A DNA stretch of 64,000 bases from Gracilaria gracilis (GCA_030374805.1 JARGSG010000197.1:1054001-1118000); one strand, 5' to 3'. Numbered from the stretch's first letter, positions 1 through 10,278 are shown. Translations and numbers: made by a program. The notes: generated by a model not told the origin, from the sequence alone.

Positions 1-11
1 TGTCGAGCAGT

Positions 12-1418
12 ATGCAGCAAATATCTCGCCCTGCTGCGAAAGGTGCCAAAGTCAATCTTGCTGCTGGTATACTGTCCCATGCGATTGCCCCAAAGGCCGT
101 TGAAGTAGCCAGGGTGTTTCTGCCCACCCTACATGGCTTCTTTAATGCAGCCAAATTCCCTCGTGATAAATCGGATAAACTTCGATACAACGTTCTATTA
201 CCGACATGCAAGTACCTGGTTTATCTTGTAAACTTGGACAGCAATGAGATTTTAAGGAGAGTCGCAGACGAACATGATTCGTACGAAGAAAAACCGAGGG
301 CTTTCAGAGAGGGTCCCTCTGTTCAAGAAGAACGAAGCTATGATATACTATGCAGTTATGGGATTGATCCACCAGATTGCCAATACGCTTGGATACGTGA
401 GACGCTTCACAATTTGAGAATCAGCGGGTATGAAATCATTCGTGCTTGCGTCTTGTCCGGTGTGACAAAATCTCCCACACACTTGAATACAATTCTGCAA
501 GCTTTCTGTGCAGATTTTAAAAGCGTGGAACCGTTTCATCTGCTAGGAATTATGTCACGTATACTAGACCCGCTGTTGTCCTTTTCCTTGGTATCCAAAG
601 ATCCGTCGTTCCTGGAGAGCATTGCCCGATCTGAAGTGCCGAAACTTCTTCGTCATATTGGAGACCATATCGACGCTTCTATAAAGGGAGCAGAGACGTT
701 CAGCGACACATCCGCTCTCGATATATATCGCGATTGTTGTCGATCATGGCTACGGAGAACGGCAATGAGTTTGATTTCTGGAATGTATCCAGGGCCTAAT
801 CAGCTCGAAGAGTACTTTCCTCCGCAGTTCCAGGTGCCCATCCTTGGCGATGCTCTTTATTCATTGTGGATTGCCGGTTGTAATCCTGGAAAAGACGCTA
901 ATGACAAGTCTTCTTTTCAGTTTCCCTTCGATGCTATTACACGCGCTGCGGCGATTTCTCCATGTGCTCACTTCCAGTTTTTCGGACCACTGTTGGAAGC
1001 CTCGTTCAGAGCAGCCGTTCTGAATGTTGGTGAAACCAGCTCAACTGCAGATGCACCTGTTAGAGCTATGTTGACGATCATTAGAAAATGGCCGATTGAA
1101 AGTGGACGCCAACTACATACTGCTCTCGGACAAAACGATGTCTTGCAGCAATGGGTCACTGAGTGTATTCAACAAATGGTAAATGCTGATCAAGCGAAAC
1201 CTAAAAAGCAGAAGAGTTTGTTGCGCGATCTTGTGCGTCGAGTAGCAGACCATGAAGGGACCGCTTTTATCAAAGAGAAGAAGGTCAAAGTACTCCCGGA
1301 GAAACTAGTGGCCATCAATACGAAACGCAATGCTAAGAGAGCAAGGGGTGACTTGGATGAACTCGAGCTAGGGGAAGGGGCGCTCGACAGTCTTTTTGGT
1401 GAGGGTGATCCCTTGTAG
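12..1418 (+). CDS. Unknown alpha-helical protein, probably the C-terminal part of a longer gene
   Basis: The frame is open from the window edge and contains a methionine at 12, so the real start may lie upstream; at least 468 residues are encoded. I do not recognise a family. The protein is rich in helix-forming leucine segments without obvious membrane spans or signal peptide. It looks like a helical scaffold of the HEAT/ARM sort, but I see no repeat clear enough to claim one. The last 80 residues are highly charged, with lysine-rich stretches (PKKQK, KEKKVK, TKRNAKRARGD) followed by an acidic tail ending in a GALDSLFGEG motif, which suggests a nuclear protein. The codon use is balanced, like the other low-GC genes here. 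Confidence is high that it is coding and nil for function. Confidence 0.75.
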   Translation: MQQISRPAAKGAKVNLAAGILSHAIAPKAVEVARVFLPTLHGFFNAAKFPRDKSDKLRYNVLLPTCKYLVYLVNLDSNEILRRVADEHDSYEEKPRAFREGPSVQEERSYDILCSYGIDPPDCQYAWIRETLHNLRISGYEIIRACVLSGVTKSPTHLNTILQAFCADFKSVEPFHLLGIMSRILDPLLSFSLVSKDPSFLESIARSEVPKLLRHIGDHIDASIKGAETFSDTSALDIYRDCCRSWLRRTAMSLISGMYPGPNQLEEYFPPQFQVPILGDALYSLWIAGCNPGKDANDKSSFQFPFDAITRAAAISPCAHFQFFGPLLEASFRAAVLNVGETSSTADAPVRAMLTIIRKWPIESGRQLHTALGQNDVLQQWVTECIQQMVNADQAKPKKQKSLLRDLVRRVADHEGTAFIKEKKVKVLPEKLVAINTKRNAKRARGDLDELELGEGALDSLFGEGDPL

Positions 1419-1959
1419 ATGAACGTAATTACTGACAAGCTAACTGATCAACGCCAATTTCTAACACGATAAATATAAGAGAGTTAGGAGGGTTAACCCC
1501 CTTACCCTGGAAAGGCAACAGAGTTTTCACATATAGGCCATCCAGATTCAATGCGCTTGAAGTACCCACTAAGGCTCCTCTCTATTTTTATTCCTGTCTT
1601 GTCGAGAGCTCCACTACCTGAGTGTCTTCGTATTCCTTTTCGCGTTCAAAGAGTAAAGAAAATGGTTAAGAACACCGGAGTTTCTTACGTACAGTATCTT
1701 CTCTGTCTCCCTCTTTACAAGCCCCAAGCCTAATTACAACTAATGTTCGGAACGCTTCTGTTGAAAGGAGCGTTCTGTTACGAGAAAGGCCATTTCTTAA
1801 CAACATCAGCAACAGGCAGGTAAGCCCCTCCTCTCATGAACTGGAGGCAGGCTATCTTGACTTATTCCTCGCCGCCTTCCGCCTTCCACGTGGGCTAAGG
1901 TATATTTGTGCAAGAGGCGTGAAGGTTTGTTTACTTGCGTTAGAGCTGATTGCAAACAT
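1419..1959. other. Intergenic stretch between two convergent genes
   Basis: This 540-base stretch lies between the 3' ends of the gene at 12-1418 and the minus-strand gene at 1960-2898. No credible coding frame is visible. It holds the first copy of a short repeat with a conserved hairpin (about 1700-1870), described separately. Confidence 0.5.
1700..1870 (+). repeat. Short interspersed repeat, copy 1, with internal hairpin
   Basis: A pyrimidine-rich lead is followed by taattacaac, an imperfect hairpin (gaacgctt ... agcgttc), then agaaaggcca and a ggagg-rich end. The same order of blocks occurs at about 4655-4835. The arms of the hairpin differ between copies in a paired way (C with G here, T with A there). 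Boundaries are approximate. Confidence 0.5.
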
Positions 1960-2898
1960 TTATCGATATTGGGTCTCCTTCCGCTTCGAATGATATCGGA
2001 ATCGCGGGTGGCTCCTTTCCTGGATTCTTGAGAAAGTAGCCCTCCGAGAAATTCCAGCGGCACTGCCAGATCCACTTCCACCAACACCTGTCGCACTTGT
2101 TGTTCCCCCTATTCCAGAACTTCCCAGTGCAATCCCCATACCTGGCATCTGGAACGTTCCATCTGCATTCGCAGTACTAATACCAGCATCGGAACCACCG
2201 CTGCTTCCAGCCGCTGCACCCCCTTCTCCCGTTGAAAGCCCAGCAGTTCGTGTCCTCTTCGAAGAGCTATGCTCTCCATGACCTTGTCCAACACCTTGTC
2301 CACTGCCACCCCTCCCAGTACCGATACCGGTTCCACCCCCACCCGTGCCAGACTGGGAGGCTGAACCGGCTCCTAATCCATTTTCGAACAATGGCTGCGG
2401 GGTTGCAAAACTGCCATGTAAACCAAATCCGGAAGATCCATCCCCCGAATGACTTCCCGATGCGAATCCAAGACTCTCCGAGTCTGCAGCCAATGCTTGA
2501 GACCTGGACGCCCCGGTTCCACCGATACCTGAGCCCGCAGCATTTCCGACTGAGCCACTGCCCCCTCCACCGGCTCCTCTTCGCATCCCATTGTTGTTGA
2601 ATCCGCCCCCCATCCCTCCAGCAACACTAAGCCCTCCTTCACTGGCGGTAGAGGCAGCTGAACCTCCTCCTTCTAACCCACCTGCTCCCATTCCTGCTGA
2701 TGCTCCATTCATCGTGCCGACAAGTCCGCCTCCGAATGAAACGGAGAGGGGGCCGGATGAACCAGAAAACGATTGCGAGCCAATGTACGCAAGTCCGCCG
2801 TCAACTGTGCCCCCTGTCCCCACTGTCTGGGAATAGGCAGGGGAAGCAAGTAGACTAAATAGTAGGAAACCATGCAAACGGCGGAGTTCAAAACCCAT
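1960..2898 (-). CDS. Secreted glycine/serine-rich protein, possible cell-wall or mucilage component
   Basis: A 312-residue protein beginning MGFELRRLHG followed by a hydrophobic stretch ending near ASPAYSQ, a textbook signal peptide (about residues 1-24). Nearly all the rest is low-complexity glycine, serine, alanine and threonine, with runs such as GGGGSG, SGTGGGGTG and GSGSGSAAG. The last 40 residues change to an arginine-rich tail (SRRATFSRIQERSHPRFR). No cysteine pattern or known domain is visible. Glycine-rich secreted proteins are common in algal and plant extracellular matrix, so a structural wall role is a reasonable inference. The arginine-rich tail could instead come from an unrecognised 3' intron, because its composition differs abruptly. 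The ATG at 2898 sits directly before the signal sequence. Confidence 0.7.
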   Translation of the reverse strand: MGFELRRLHGFLLFSLLASPAYSQTVGTGGTVDGGLAYIGSQSFSGSSGPLSVSFGGGLVGTMNGASAGMGAGGLEGGGSAASTASEGGLSVAGGMGGGFNNNGMRRGAGGGGSGSVGNAAGSGIGGTGASRSQALAADSESLGFASGSHSGDGSSGFGLHGSFATPQPLFENGLGAGSASQSGTGGGGTGIGTGRGGSGQGVGQGHGEHSSSKRTRTAGLSTGEGGAAAGSSGGSDAGISTANADGTFQMPGMGIALGSSGIGGTTSATGVGGSGSGSAAGISRRATFSRIQERSHPRFRYHSKRKETQYR

Positions 2899-4654
2899 AA
2901 TATCAACAGATAGGACTCCAACGGAGGTTGATATCCGTCAAGCTCACGAAGATAAGTTTTCAGCTCTAGAGTAGTTGGACTGAAGCAGCAAGTCGTAGAG
3001 AGAGATTGTTGACAGTTGGTCTTCTTATACTGTCTTATTGTTCCAGGGACTAGAATGTATGAATTGTTGAGGACAATGGTAAACAGGAAAACTAAGCAAT
3101 CAACGTCAGAAATAGGAAGATGTCTTCCGCTCCTCAAAACCAGAGTTGCAGAAGCTTACCGCCTTTGACCGCAGAATTGGAAGATGGGGTAATGTTGCCC
3201 ATTGTTTCCTCTCCGGCAATGAAACCTATCGTGCTACCTGGTGACTTACGTGCCCTTCTCACGTTGTGGCGTTGTTTTGCCGATCCCTTGGCCATGGCTT
3301 CTAAACCAAAAGGCCCGTGCATCTCTTGTTGCAGTGAAGTTTCAATGTATATTCCATTTTGATAAAAAGGAGCAACAGCTATATGAGCACGGCGATTATA
3401 ACGGTAACGGGAACCTTTGTTTCGTTGTTGCCACATAGAGAGATACCTTTAGATGGCCTATAAACCCCACCTGATTGAGGTGCTCTTAGAGCAAGCACGC
3501 CAAAGCTTAAGATTTTTAAAGTAGAGGTACGCCGTTTTCCGTGTGATCTACAACAGGGCCATTGTCCAGGCCCTTAGTGCCATCACTAATAGAGCACTTC
3601 CCTGGATATAGTCCCATCAAAATGGGGTTTGCACAAGTTCTTTCAAGCCCATCGCCGTCCCACATATTAGTTGCATTTCTTGAGCTTAATGTCAAGTGCT
3701 GGCCAGAGATTTACTTCTCCAGTCTGATACAGGCACCTAAACACATCAGCTGCTTGTCCATGAATTGTTCGGATGCAAAACAGATCATTAAAGAAGTTGC
3801 ATCATGTTCCTGGTGTTCCTTTATAATTGTACCGTGCTGTCCATAGTGTCCATCAAAGTCTATTGCCACAGAGTGGCGCTATATAGAGAGTACCCTTGTA
3901 ATTGATGAAAAGCCACACAGCTGCGCAAGTCAAAGAGTCAACTATTTGAGTACCTTTTTAAAGCTTCTCATCATAGATGATAGCTTCTACAGAACGCTAT
4001 AAAGCGGATGAGAACCATAAACATTGAAAGTAGTCGATCTTGAGAAAGCGCTAGTGTAGAAGCGCTTAAAGCAGAAAAGCTCCTTCTTCTTCTATATTAT
4101 GGTCGGTCGCCGCTGATTCCGAGACAACTGGAGATCTATCTAGAGATAGTTCTCTCTCCTAAAGAAGGCCAAAAACAGAAAAGGTCCAAATCCCGTATAA
4201 TCAGATTATCGAACATCTCGAAGTGAGGGAAAAGCTATACGAATCCGAGGCGCTTGTGCTGGGTCCCGCCACAAACTCTTGTGTCCCATATATTTCTGAC
4301 GCTTCCTCACCTGGCAGTGTCAACCCGAAAGGTAGACGCCCTGAACAAGTCTGACATCAGCAGGAAGTGAAACCCCAGACTGCATTTGGATAGCAGCGGC
4401 GTCGTATAGACGTCATCTCTTTTTTTTGAACAAGACGTGGATTAAACCCGAGGTCATCTTAGGGGTCCATGAGAATGAAGAATTGGAACAAGTTCGTTGC
4501 TTTCATGCTAACCTTTAGTATTGCGAAGCATTTTTGGAGCTGCACAGGATTTCAATTCGGAAACACTCTTAAGAAGCTTCTAACAAAAAGAAAAGCAGCT
4601 TTTGCGAGAAACGAACAGCCCTGGAGATTTTAAGCTCAACTCGGCTCGGTCCTC
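2899..4654. other. Gene-poor region with no convincing coding sequence
   Basis: About 1.75 kb with only short, compositionally unremarkable open frames. A 100-residue minus-strand frame at 3134-3436 opens with a real ATG but has no recognisable motif. The region probably contains old mobile-element debris, since recognisable remnants follow it. Confidence 0.5.
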
Positions 4655-4835
4655 TCTCTCTCTCTCTCTTTTATGAGTGCGCCAGCTTAATTACAACGTA
4701 GCACAGAACGTTTTTCTTGAAAGAAACGTTCTCTCACAAGAAAGGCCAACACACAATTAGGCCATTTTCTAATGATATCTGAAAAGGGAGCTGCTTGACG
4801 CTCTCTCAACGGAGGGAGGCACAAACGTCTGGACA
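4655..4835 (+). repeat. Short interspersed repeat, copy 2, with internal hairpin
   Basis: It starts with a CT microsatellite, then agcttaattacaac, a hairpin with arms agaacgttt and aaacgttct, then agaaaggcca and further blocks shared with the copy at 1700-1870 (ggccatttt, ggagggaggca). The arms are paired differently from copy 1 but remain complementary. Confidence 0.5.
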
Positions 4836-4982
4836 TCGTCCGCTTCAGGCATCTGAGTAAATAGTGATCAACATCATTAATTGGTGCTTTGTCCTAAAAT
4901 CTTTATTAGAGTAGTAGACTACTGCTAGTAGTGTTTCTTATGTCGCTCTAAGCTTTACCGATAATGACTATGACTTACGGGT

Positions 4983-5487
4983 GTGTATATGGCTAGGCCG
5001 ACGCATATACCCTTTCTGGAAAGCGAGAAAGCCGGGCAGCGAAGCACCAGCGCCGCTGCCCTACAAAGATTGAATGTGTCTTATAACGTTACACAATACC
5101 AATGGACTTGTTTAGCAGCGTTAAATGCGGGAGGCGAGACTTACAGAGGCAACATTAGCACAATGGTTCACAGGGCACACGCCAAAACTCCGCCCAGTCG
5201 CCAGCTACAGAGTACATGAATAAGAAAGAGTTACGCTGCGAATGTGCGCTTGGAGTCAAGAAAGACTGTGAGCATGTTCTGCTACAGTGCCCGTTGACAA
5301 ACGTGAGTCGACGACAGATCTTCTGCGGTCGCATACGCAGCCAAGAAAAGTCTCTTCAAACGCTCATTTTGGAAGCACCAATAAAGATTCTGGCCTTTCT
5401 GAAGAGGAAGAAATATCTGTAAGACAGATCTCCGTTGTGTTAGGAATTAGAACACATTATCCAATCAAAGAAGAAGAAGAAGCAGCG
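4983..5487 (+). pseudogene. Degenerate 3' end of a non-LTR retrotransposon (LINE), copy 1
   Basis: The last part of a LINE-type polyprotein can be read: AQWFTGHTPKLRPVASY, then after a 7-nt insertion at 5209-5215 the other frame continues with a cysteine/histidine knuckle (CECALGVKKDCEHVLLQCP) and ends with a helical tail ILAFLKRKKYL. The terminal knuckle is typical of the region after the RNase H domain in LINE ORF2 proteins. The block 5434-5453 (gttgtgttaggaattagaac) in the 3' untranslated part is identical to 29211-29230 in copy 2. The element ends in a short GAA-repeat tail near 5466-5482. The frameshift shows that it is dead. The upstream boundary is uncertain. Confidence 0.75.
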
Positions 5488-5949
5488 TTAAAGAATAAGT
5501 GATCTTGTTCACTCTGTAATTGTCAAAGCCAGATATATCATATCGGCATATCCCAAGTGCTCAGCGGTTGTTTGGACCATGCAAGGGCATGGGTATCATT
5601 TCATGCGCCAATAAATTCCACCTGTGCTAACTTAGAAAGTCATACTAAGGATATGCTTTTCTCCGGGGTCGTTTTTCTCCTTATTGTTCAATCTTGGTCC
5701 AAAGCAGATGATTGTCCTCAGTACGGGAGCGGGATAATTCTCGGCGATGTCACTATTTTTACCATGAGCAAAGCTCGACATTCCAAGTAATACGTTAGGC
5801 TTGAGAAGGTCGTCGTGGTCTTGTCCTCAACAATTTCGTCATCCGGCAGCTTGTGACCGGTACCAGGAGGTCAGAATACCACAACGCTTGATTAGACTAT
5901 AACTATTATCTACAAACAACCAAGTGTTATGACTTGGAGCGTAAAGGGA
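5488..5949. other. Intergenic stretch without a recognised gene
   Basis: A 77-residue plus-strand frame at 5557-5790 has one hydrophobic segment but no other support. I see no repeat or RNA gene here. Confidence 0.4.
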
Positions 5950-7818
5950 CTACGTTTCGTTTGATGGAGCGTCACATCGCTCATCCTCAACAATTAGCTT
6001 TCGTTGTTTGCCAAAACTTTTTCTCTTAGCCACACATCTTCGTCCCATAGACCTTTTGGCAAGAGTTTGTTCGAACTTAAAAGGCTTCCGCATAATGGAC
6101 CGATATATACTACGAAAGTAGGTATATTCTAAACTCTCATCAACGTCTGTCATCCACTTGGGTGCAGCCTTAGGCATCGAAATAGTCGTGACAGGATCCC
6201 CCTTTCCATCCGTCGTAGATGCTGACCCATACTTTTCCTTCAATATGTGATCCTCAAAAGCACGATGATGATAGTGTACCATGATCGGTTGATCATCTTC
6301 TTCAACGGGCTCGAATAAATTGGAAGAGTTACGTTTCACTGGAGCTTGTAAAGCAGGCCTTCCCCCGAAGCGATGTATGCCAGAATTCTTCCACCAATGA
6401 TCTGTGTACGCAACAGACTTTCCATTCTCGTTTTGTCTTCCAAACTTGTGAATGTACACTTCTGGCATCGGACCGTCCGGAGTTTTCACATGTCCAGAAT
6501 TTCCCATGATCAAAAACGAAAACATGAATTGCTTATACGTGCTGTTCAAATGCCGTCTCAAGTATGCTCTCAAGACTTGTTTGTGCGCAAGCTGCTGATG
6601 TTTTCCAATACCAAGCATGGCAAATTCATCCACATCGGCCATCAAAATCCATTCACATCGAGGCCGTGCTGCTACTAGCATATAGCTCAAGGCCTGTGTT
6701 TGAGAACGGCGCCAAGGCCAGTACAGAACCTGAACGTCGCCACGGTGTTTGTAGACTTGGGACAGATCTTGTTCCGCGTCGTTATCGATAATGTACACCA
6801 TGTCCACCCCGATACGTTTGTAATATGCGATCCAATCATGCAGATAGTTGGTAAACGGCTTGATCTGTGTGGCAAGACACACTTCATACCGTGGTTCAGA
6901 ATCAGCTGCCTCAGGATCTCTGTCGTCGCCAAGTTGTTCAAATTTCTGATGCGAGTTGACGTACAACAACGGCTGAACACTATTTCCGTGCAAGTTAGAA
7001 TGGTCAAAATGAATACGAGTGTCGTTCGATAGTGGTATGAGATCACCTTGATGAAGCGTGACATTAATGGTATCATGTATTTGAACGGTGTTTTGCAACT
7101 GTTCATCAACATAGCCATTGCGAGGCAAAACGAGAGATATGAACTCGCCTTTGCTAATCTGACGGGGAACAGTACAAGAAAACACATCTCCTTTATACGT
7201 TTCGGATCGATACACATCAGCACCTACTAGACAGCCTTGCACCACGAAACCACGGTCAAAGACGCCCATGCTGACTCCAGTGGCATAGATGAACAGTTCT
7301 GTATGCGAGCGATTGTGCGGGAATGGTCTAGCATAGTGCAAAAACACATAAGGACGAGTCCAATGCGTTCGGGTAACCTGTTTGACTTGGGGTGAGTGAC
7401 GGTGTACTTTGTACGTAGTTTGAATGTGTGGTGGCAGTGTCCATTGTTCAGTGCTGCTGTTGGACGTGAATGAGGAGAGTAGTGAGCGCGGCTTGGAGGA
7501 GAGAGCCTGAACAGCAAGCCGTTTGTACGTATGTAGCCAGTTTTTATGAATCAAAAGCTCTTCTTGAAACAGCAGGGGAGGCAGCAGAACGGCGGCGGCC
7601 AATATGAAAGCAGCGACAAGCAGCACAATACGAGCGACAGACGTGCTGTTCACCGCGACGCGAAAGCGCACAATGAACGCAGCAGAAAGGTGTTTGAAAG
7701 CGTGGACAAGTGGATGGGCGACCGGAGTGAGCAGATCAGGGTCGGAGCATTTGCCGTGGAGAAGTGGATGGGCGACCGGAGCGAGCAGATGAGGGTCGGG
7801 GCATTTGTTTGACGACAT
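5950..7818 (-). CDS. GT92-type (DUF23) type II membrane glycosyltransferase
   Basis: The protein is 622 residues from the ATG at 7818. An in-frame ATG at 7899 would add 27 residues, but the shorter start fits a type II topology better. A membrane anchor (IVLLVAAFILAAAVLL) lies near residues 63-84. The C-terminal half carries the GT92 signature: CLATQIKPFTNYLHDWIAYYKRIGVD, a VYIIDND segment, and WILMADVDEF as the metal-binding DxD-like motif. Known GT92 enzymes transfer galactose (nematode GALT-1, plant GALS galactan synthases) in the Golgi, so a role in galactan or glycoprotein glycan synthesis is likely; donor and acceptor cannot be read from sequence. The cytoplasmic N-terminus contains an 18-residue tandem duplication (CPDPHLLAPVAHPLLH and CSDPDLLTPVAHPLVH). 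Confidence 0.85.
   Translation of the reverse strand: MSSNKCPDPHLLAPVAHPLLHGKCSDPDLLTPVAHPLVHAFKHLSAAFIVRFRVAVNSTSVARIVLLVAAFILAAAVLLPPLLFQEELLIHKNWLHTYKRLAVQALSSKPRSLLSSFTSNSSTEQWTLPPHIQTTYKVHRHSPQVKQVTRTHWTRPYVFLHYARPFPHNRSHTELFIYATGVSMGVFDRGFVVQGCLVGADVYRSETYKGDVFSCTVPRQISKGEFISLVLPRNGYVDEQLQNTVQIHDTINVTLHQGDLIPLSNDTRIHFDHSNLHGNSVQPLLYVNSHQKFEQLGDDRDPEAADSEPRYEVCLATQIKPFTNYLHDWIAYYKRIGVDMVYIIDNDAEQDLSQVYKHRGDVQVLYWPWRRSQTQALSYMLVAARPRCEWILMADVDEFAMLGIGKHQQLAHKQVLRAYLRRHLNSTYKQFMFSFLIMGNSGHVKTPDGPMPEVYIHKFGRQNENGKSVAYTDHWWKNSGIHRFGGRPALQAPVKRNSSNLFEPVEEDDQPIMVHYHHRAFEDHILKEKYGSASTTDGKGDPVTTISMPKAAPKWMTDVDESLEYTYFRSIYRSIMRKPFKFEQTLAKRSMGRRCVAKRKSFGKQRKLIVEDERCDAPSNET
7708..7815. repeat. 54-bp tandem duplication in the N-terminal coding region of the GT92 gene
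   Basis: The unit at 7708-7761 is repeated at 7762-7815 with few differences. The first 18 bases of each (aagtggatgggcgaccgg) are identical. The period is a multiple of three, so it adds 18 residues to the cytoplasmic tail without breaking the frame. Confidence 0.85.
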
Positions 7819-9050
7819 GGTTCCGAGACGAAGCGATACAGGGCAAGGTAGGGCAACGCAAGGGCGTGTGGGAATGGTGGGAGTAAAACATGGAGGCAAC
7901 GAGAGAAAAGCAAGGCGGTTGAGAAGTGAGCAGCAGTGGGCTCATTTTCAGGTTGGCTGCCACTGGCAGGTGAGAAACTCGGAGGGTGGCGTGTTGCGGA
8001 TGGCGTCCATGTTGTTGGCTGCGGCGAGCGCGACGATGAATTGACAAACGCATCATGCAACCGCCACGTGACGTGACGTAACCAAGCAACACGTGCGCCG
8101 TTACGGTGTCATTGGCCTAAGCCGAATTTGATCAACCGCTGTCGTCAAGCAGGCGGCCCTCGCGGATTCAACTGTCTCTAGATACAGTACACTGTACTGA
8201 GTACAGTGACTGTAATACAGTCCCGCTGCGCACTTTCTCCAACGCTTGCAACAGATGTTCTTCTCTCGTTCTCTCCCACTCGACGAGGGACAGCAGTGCC
8301 ACCAACGCGGTCAGCAAGTGGTGAGAGATTCGCTCTTTACCTTTCTCTCAAAGCCATCTTGTTCCTTCAAGTCTTCATCCGCGTGGCATTCACAAGTAGT
8401 GTAATTTGATCCAGCGAAAAAGAACCACTTCCAAGCTTTGCTCTTCCCCTCGCTCCATAATTTCGCAGCAAGCATTTGATGCTACCCTTGGTAGTGTACA
8501 GTTACACAGCACAATACTTTGTACTGCACCGCATCTTGTTCGTTGAAAAAAGGGCCCCCCCATACCAACTGCGAGGCTACTGTTTCGCCCAAACTCAGTC
8601 CTTATTCTTTGTCCCATTCATCTACTTCGTAATCAAGGACATAACTTCCTTTGCCGTGCAGCAACAAACCTGTTCCGCTCGTCATCACATTACGCAATCT
8701 CCACCATAAAAAGCCCACGTCTACCGGCCCACTTCATGTTCCTCGCTCCAAGTAACTCACGATACCAAATCCTTAACCAACGTTCACTTTTCGTGTGTCG
8801 CCTCAGAATGCGTCTTTGTCCAGTACCCCGAATGGTTTTCGAACGTTGCTGTACCACCAGCAGAGAACCACTCTACTTATTTCTTTTCTCACAATACCTT
8901 AACCAAACCGCATTCTTTCTCCCTTTAAGAACAAACAACTGTCGTGCGACCTGTGCACCCCTGCGCAAACAATCCGCACATTCTTTTCAACGAGTAACGA
9001 GAGATCTTGCAACCTTGTGTGCAACTTGCGTCTAACAATCACCGATTCAC
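7819..9050. promoter_or_regulatory. Divergent promoter region between the GT92 gene and the histidine-rich gene
   Basis: The two genes point away from each other, so both promoters must lie within this 1.2-kb stretch. It is rich in CT tracts toward the right and contains a perfect 19-bp palindrome at 8190-8208 (arms cactgtact and agtacagtg around one base). I find no clear TATA box and no convincing coding frame. Confidence 0.45.
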
Positions 9051-10199
9051 ATGGCGCATCGCGTCCCTTTGAATCATATATTCACAATTCCATTCGCTAC
9101 GCGACTGCATCAACACGATGCTTCGCACCAACCACACCGCACCTGTCCTCATAATGGAGCCTCACATCACCAAAATGGTCATTGCCAACACGCCGCACCG
9201 CACCATCACTCCACTCAATGCACGCATCATCAGCAAGCTCATCACAATCATGTACGGCACCACACCCAAGTCCACGGAAGAGATGGCGCCGTAAATACAA
9301 CCCCAACACGGAAGAACGGTACACCTCTTCTGCTTGCTATGTCCCTAGACTCCAAAATACTCGTCGTCGCAGACTCCTTGCACATGATATCCATTTTTGC
9401 CGTTGGTTCTGAGGCAGAAAAACTTACTCTGGCCGGCATTCGTAAAGTAAACAGCAACATAACCGCATTGGCCATCACAGAGGGGGGTAATACAGTTCTC
9501 TTCGTGGAGGACTGTGCCCCGGCTACTCTTAAGATGTTCAATACTTCCACTCCAGCTAATTTGAAAGAAGTTAATCCGGTTCATGAGGACGAAGTGGCAC
9601 AGGTAGTCAGCTGTTCTATTAGCTCTCACTTCATACTGGCCAGCTTCTATAGCAAGAGGACTTCAACCAGGACCATGGCCTTGTGGCGTCGCGCACACAA
9701 CAAGATCGACTCCGAACTAACCCACGTTTTCACTTGGGATTCCGAGCGTATTGGACGTGGTCCCACGCACTTGTATCGTCCGATATACGTTACAGAATGG
9801 CATACCCGAAGAGATCACTCAAAGTACTACGCTGAGGTGGCGTACCACGTTGACAACCAACTCGTATACCATCCAGAAGTGGGAAATGAAGAATGCCGTG
9901 CTCCAAGCTGCATATCGATGGATCGAAAGCCTATTGCCCTTCGCATTGATCAAAGCCATGGAAGAGATTGTGTTTATGCTCTATCCAGTGACCAACTTCG
10001 AATATATCGAGTGGACCGCAGAAACAAGTTGTGTTTGACTGACTCAGTGGTTTTCGGCGATGGCATCTGCAGCTCGGCCGTTTGTGGGGTTTGGACGGGG
10101 AATCGGAATCGTCATGTCACCGTAGCACGCATTGTTAATGGACAAGTATTAGTCTTTCGTGCCCAGCTTCCAAGTGGAGTCAGATTTCAATTAGCATAG
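9051..10199 (+). CDS. Unknown protein with histidine-rich N-terminus and propeller-like body
   Basis: The protein has 382 residues. The first 80 are dominated by histidine, often paired or in clusters (HHQNGHCQH, HHHSTQCTHHQQAHHNHVRHH), with a few cysteines, which would suit transition-metal binding. From about residue 90 the protein changes to alternating short beta-strand segments such as LLLAMSLDSKILVVADS, HMISIFAVGS, ITALAITEGGNTVLFVED and HVTVARIVNGQVLVFRAQL. These look like blades of a WD40/beta-propeller fold without the GH/WD signatures. No signal peptide or membrane span is visible. The ATG at 9051 is the first of the frame. A zinc or nickel handling role is conceivable only from the histidines. 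Confidence 0.6.
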   Translation: MAHRVPLNHIFTIPFATRLHQHDASHQPHRTCPHNGASHHQNGHCQHAAPHHHSTQCTHHQQAHHNHVRHHTQVHGRDGAVNTTPTRKNGTPLLLAMSLDSKILVVADSLHMISIFAVGSEAEKLTLAGIRKVNSNITALAITEGGNTVLFVEDCAPATLKMFNTSTPANLKEVNPVHEDEVAQVVSCSISSHFILASFYSKRTSTRTMALWRRAHNKIDSELTHVFTWDSERIGRGPTHLYRPIYVTEWHTRRDHSKYYAEVAYHVDNQLVYHPEVGNEECRAPSCISMDRKPIALRIDQSHGRDCVYALSSDQLRIYRVDRRNKLCLTDSVVFGDGICSSAVCGVWTGNRNRHVTVARIVNGQVLVFRAQLPSGVRFQLA

Positions 10200-10278
10200 C
10201 CATCTTTCACAATTACCTTGTACAAGCTTGAAGGTTTTGTTAACCTTTCATGCAACTGATCTTAATTCCTTGAAATGA

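Noticed and set aside
3562-3846. 94-residue frame in the gene-poor left region
   Set aside because: It starts with TTG, has no motif and lies among repeat debris.
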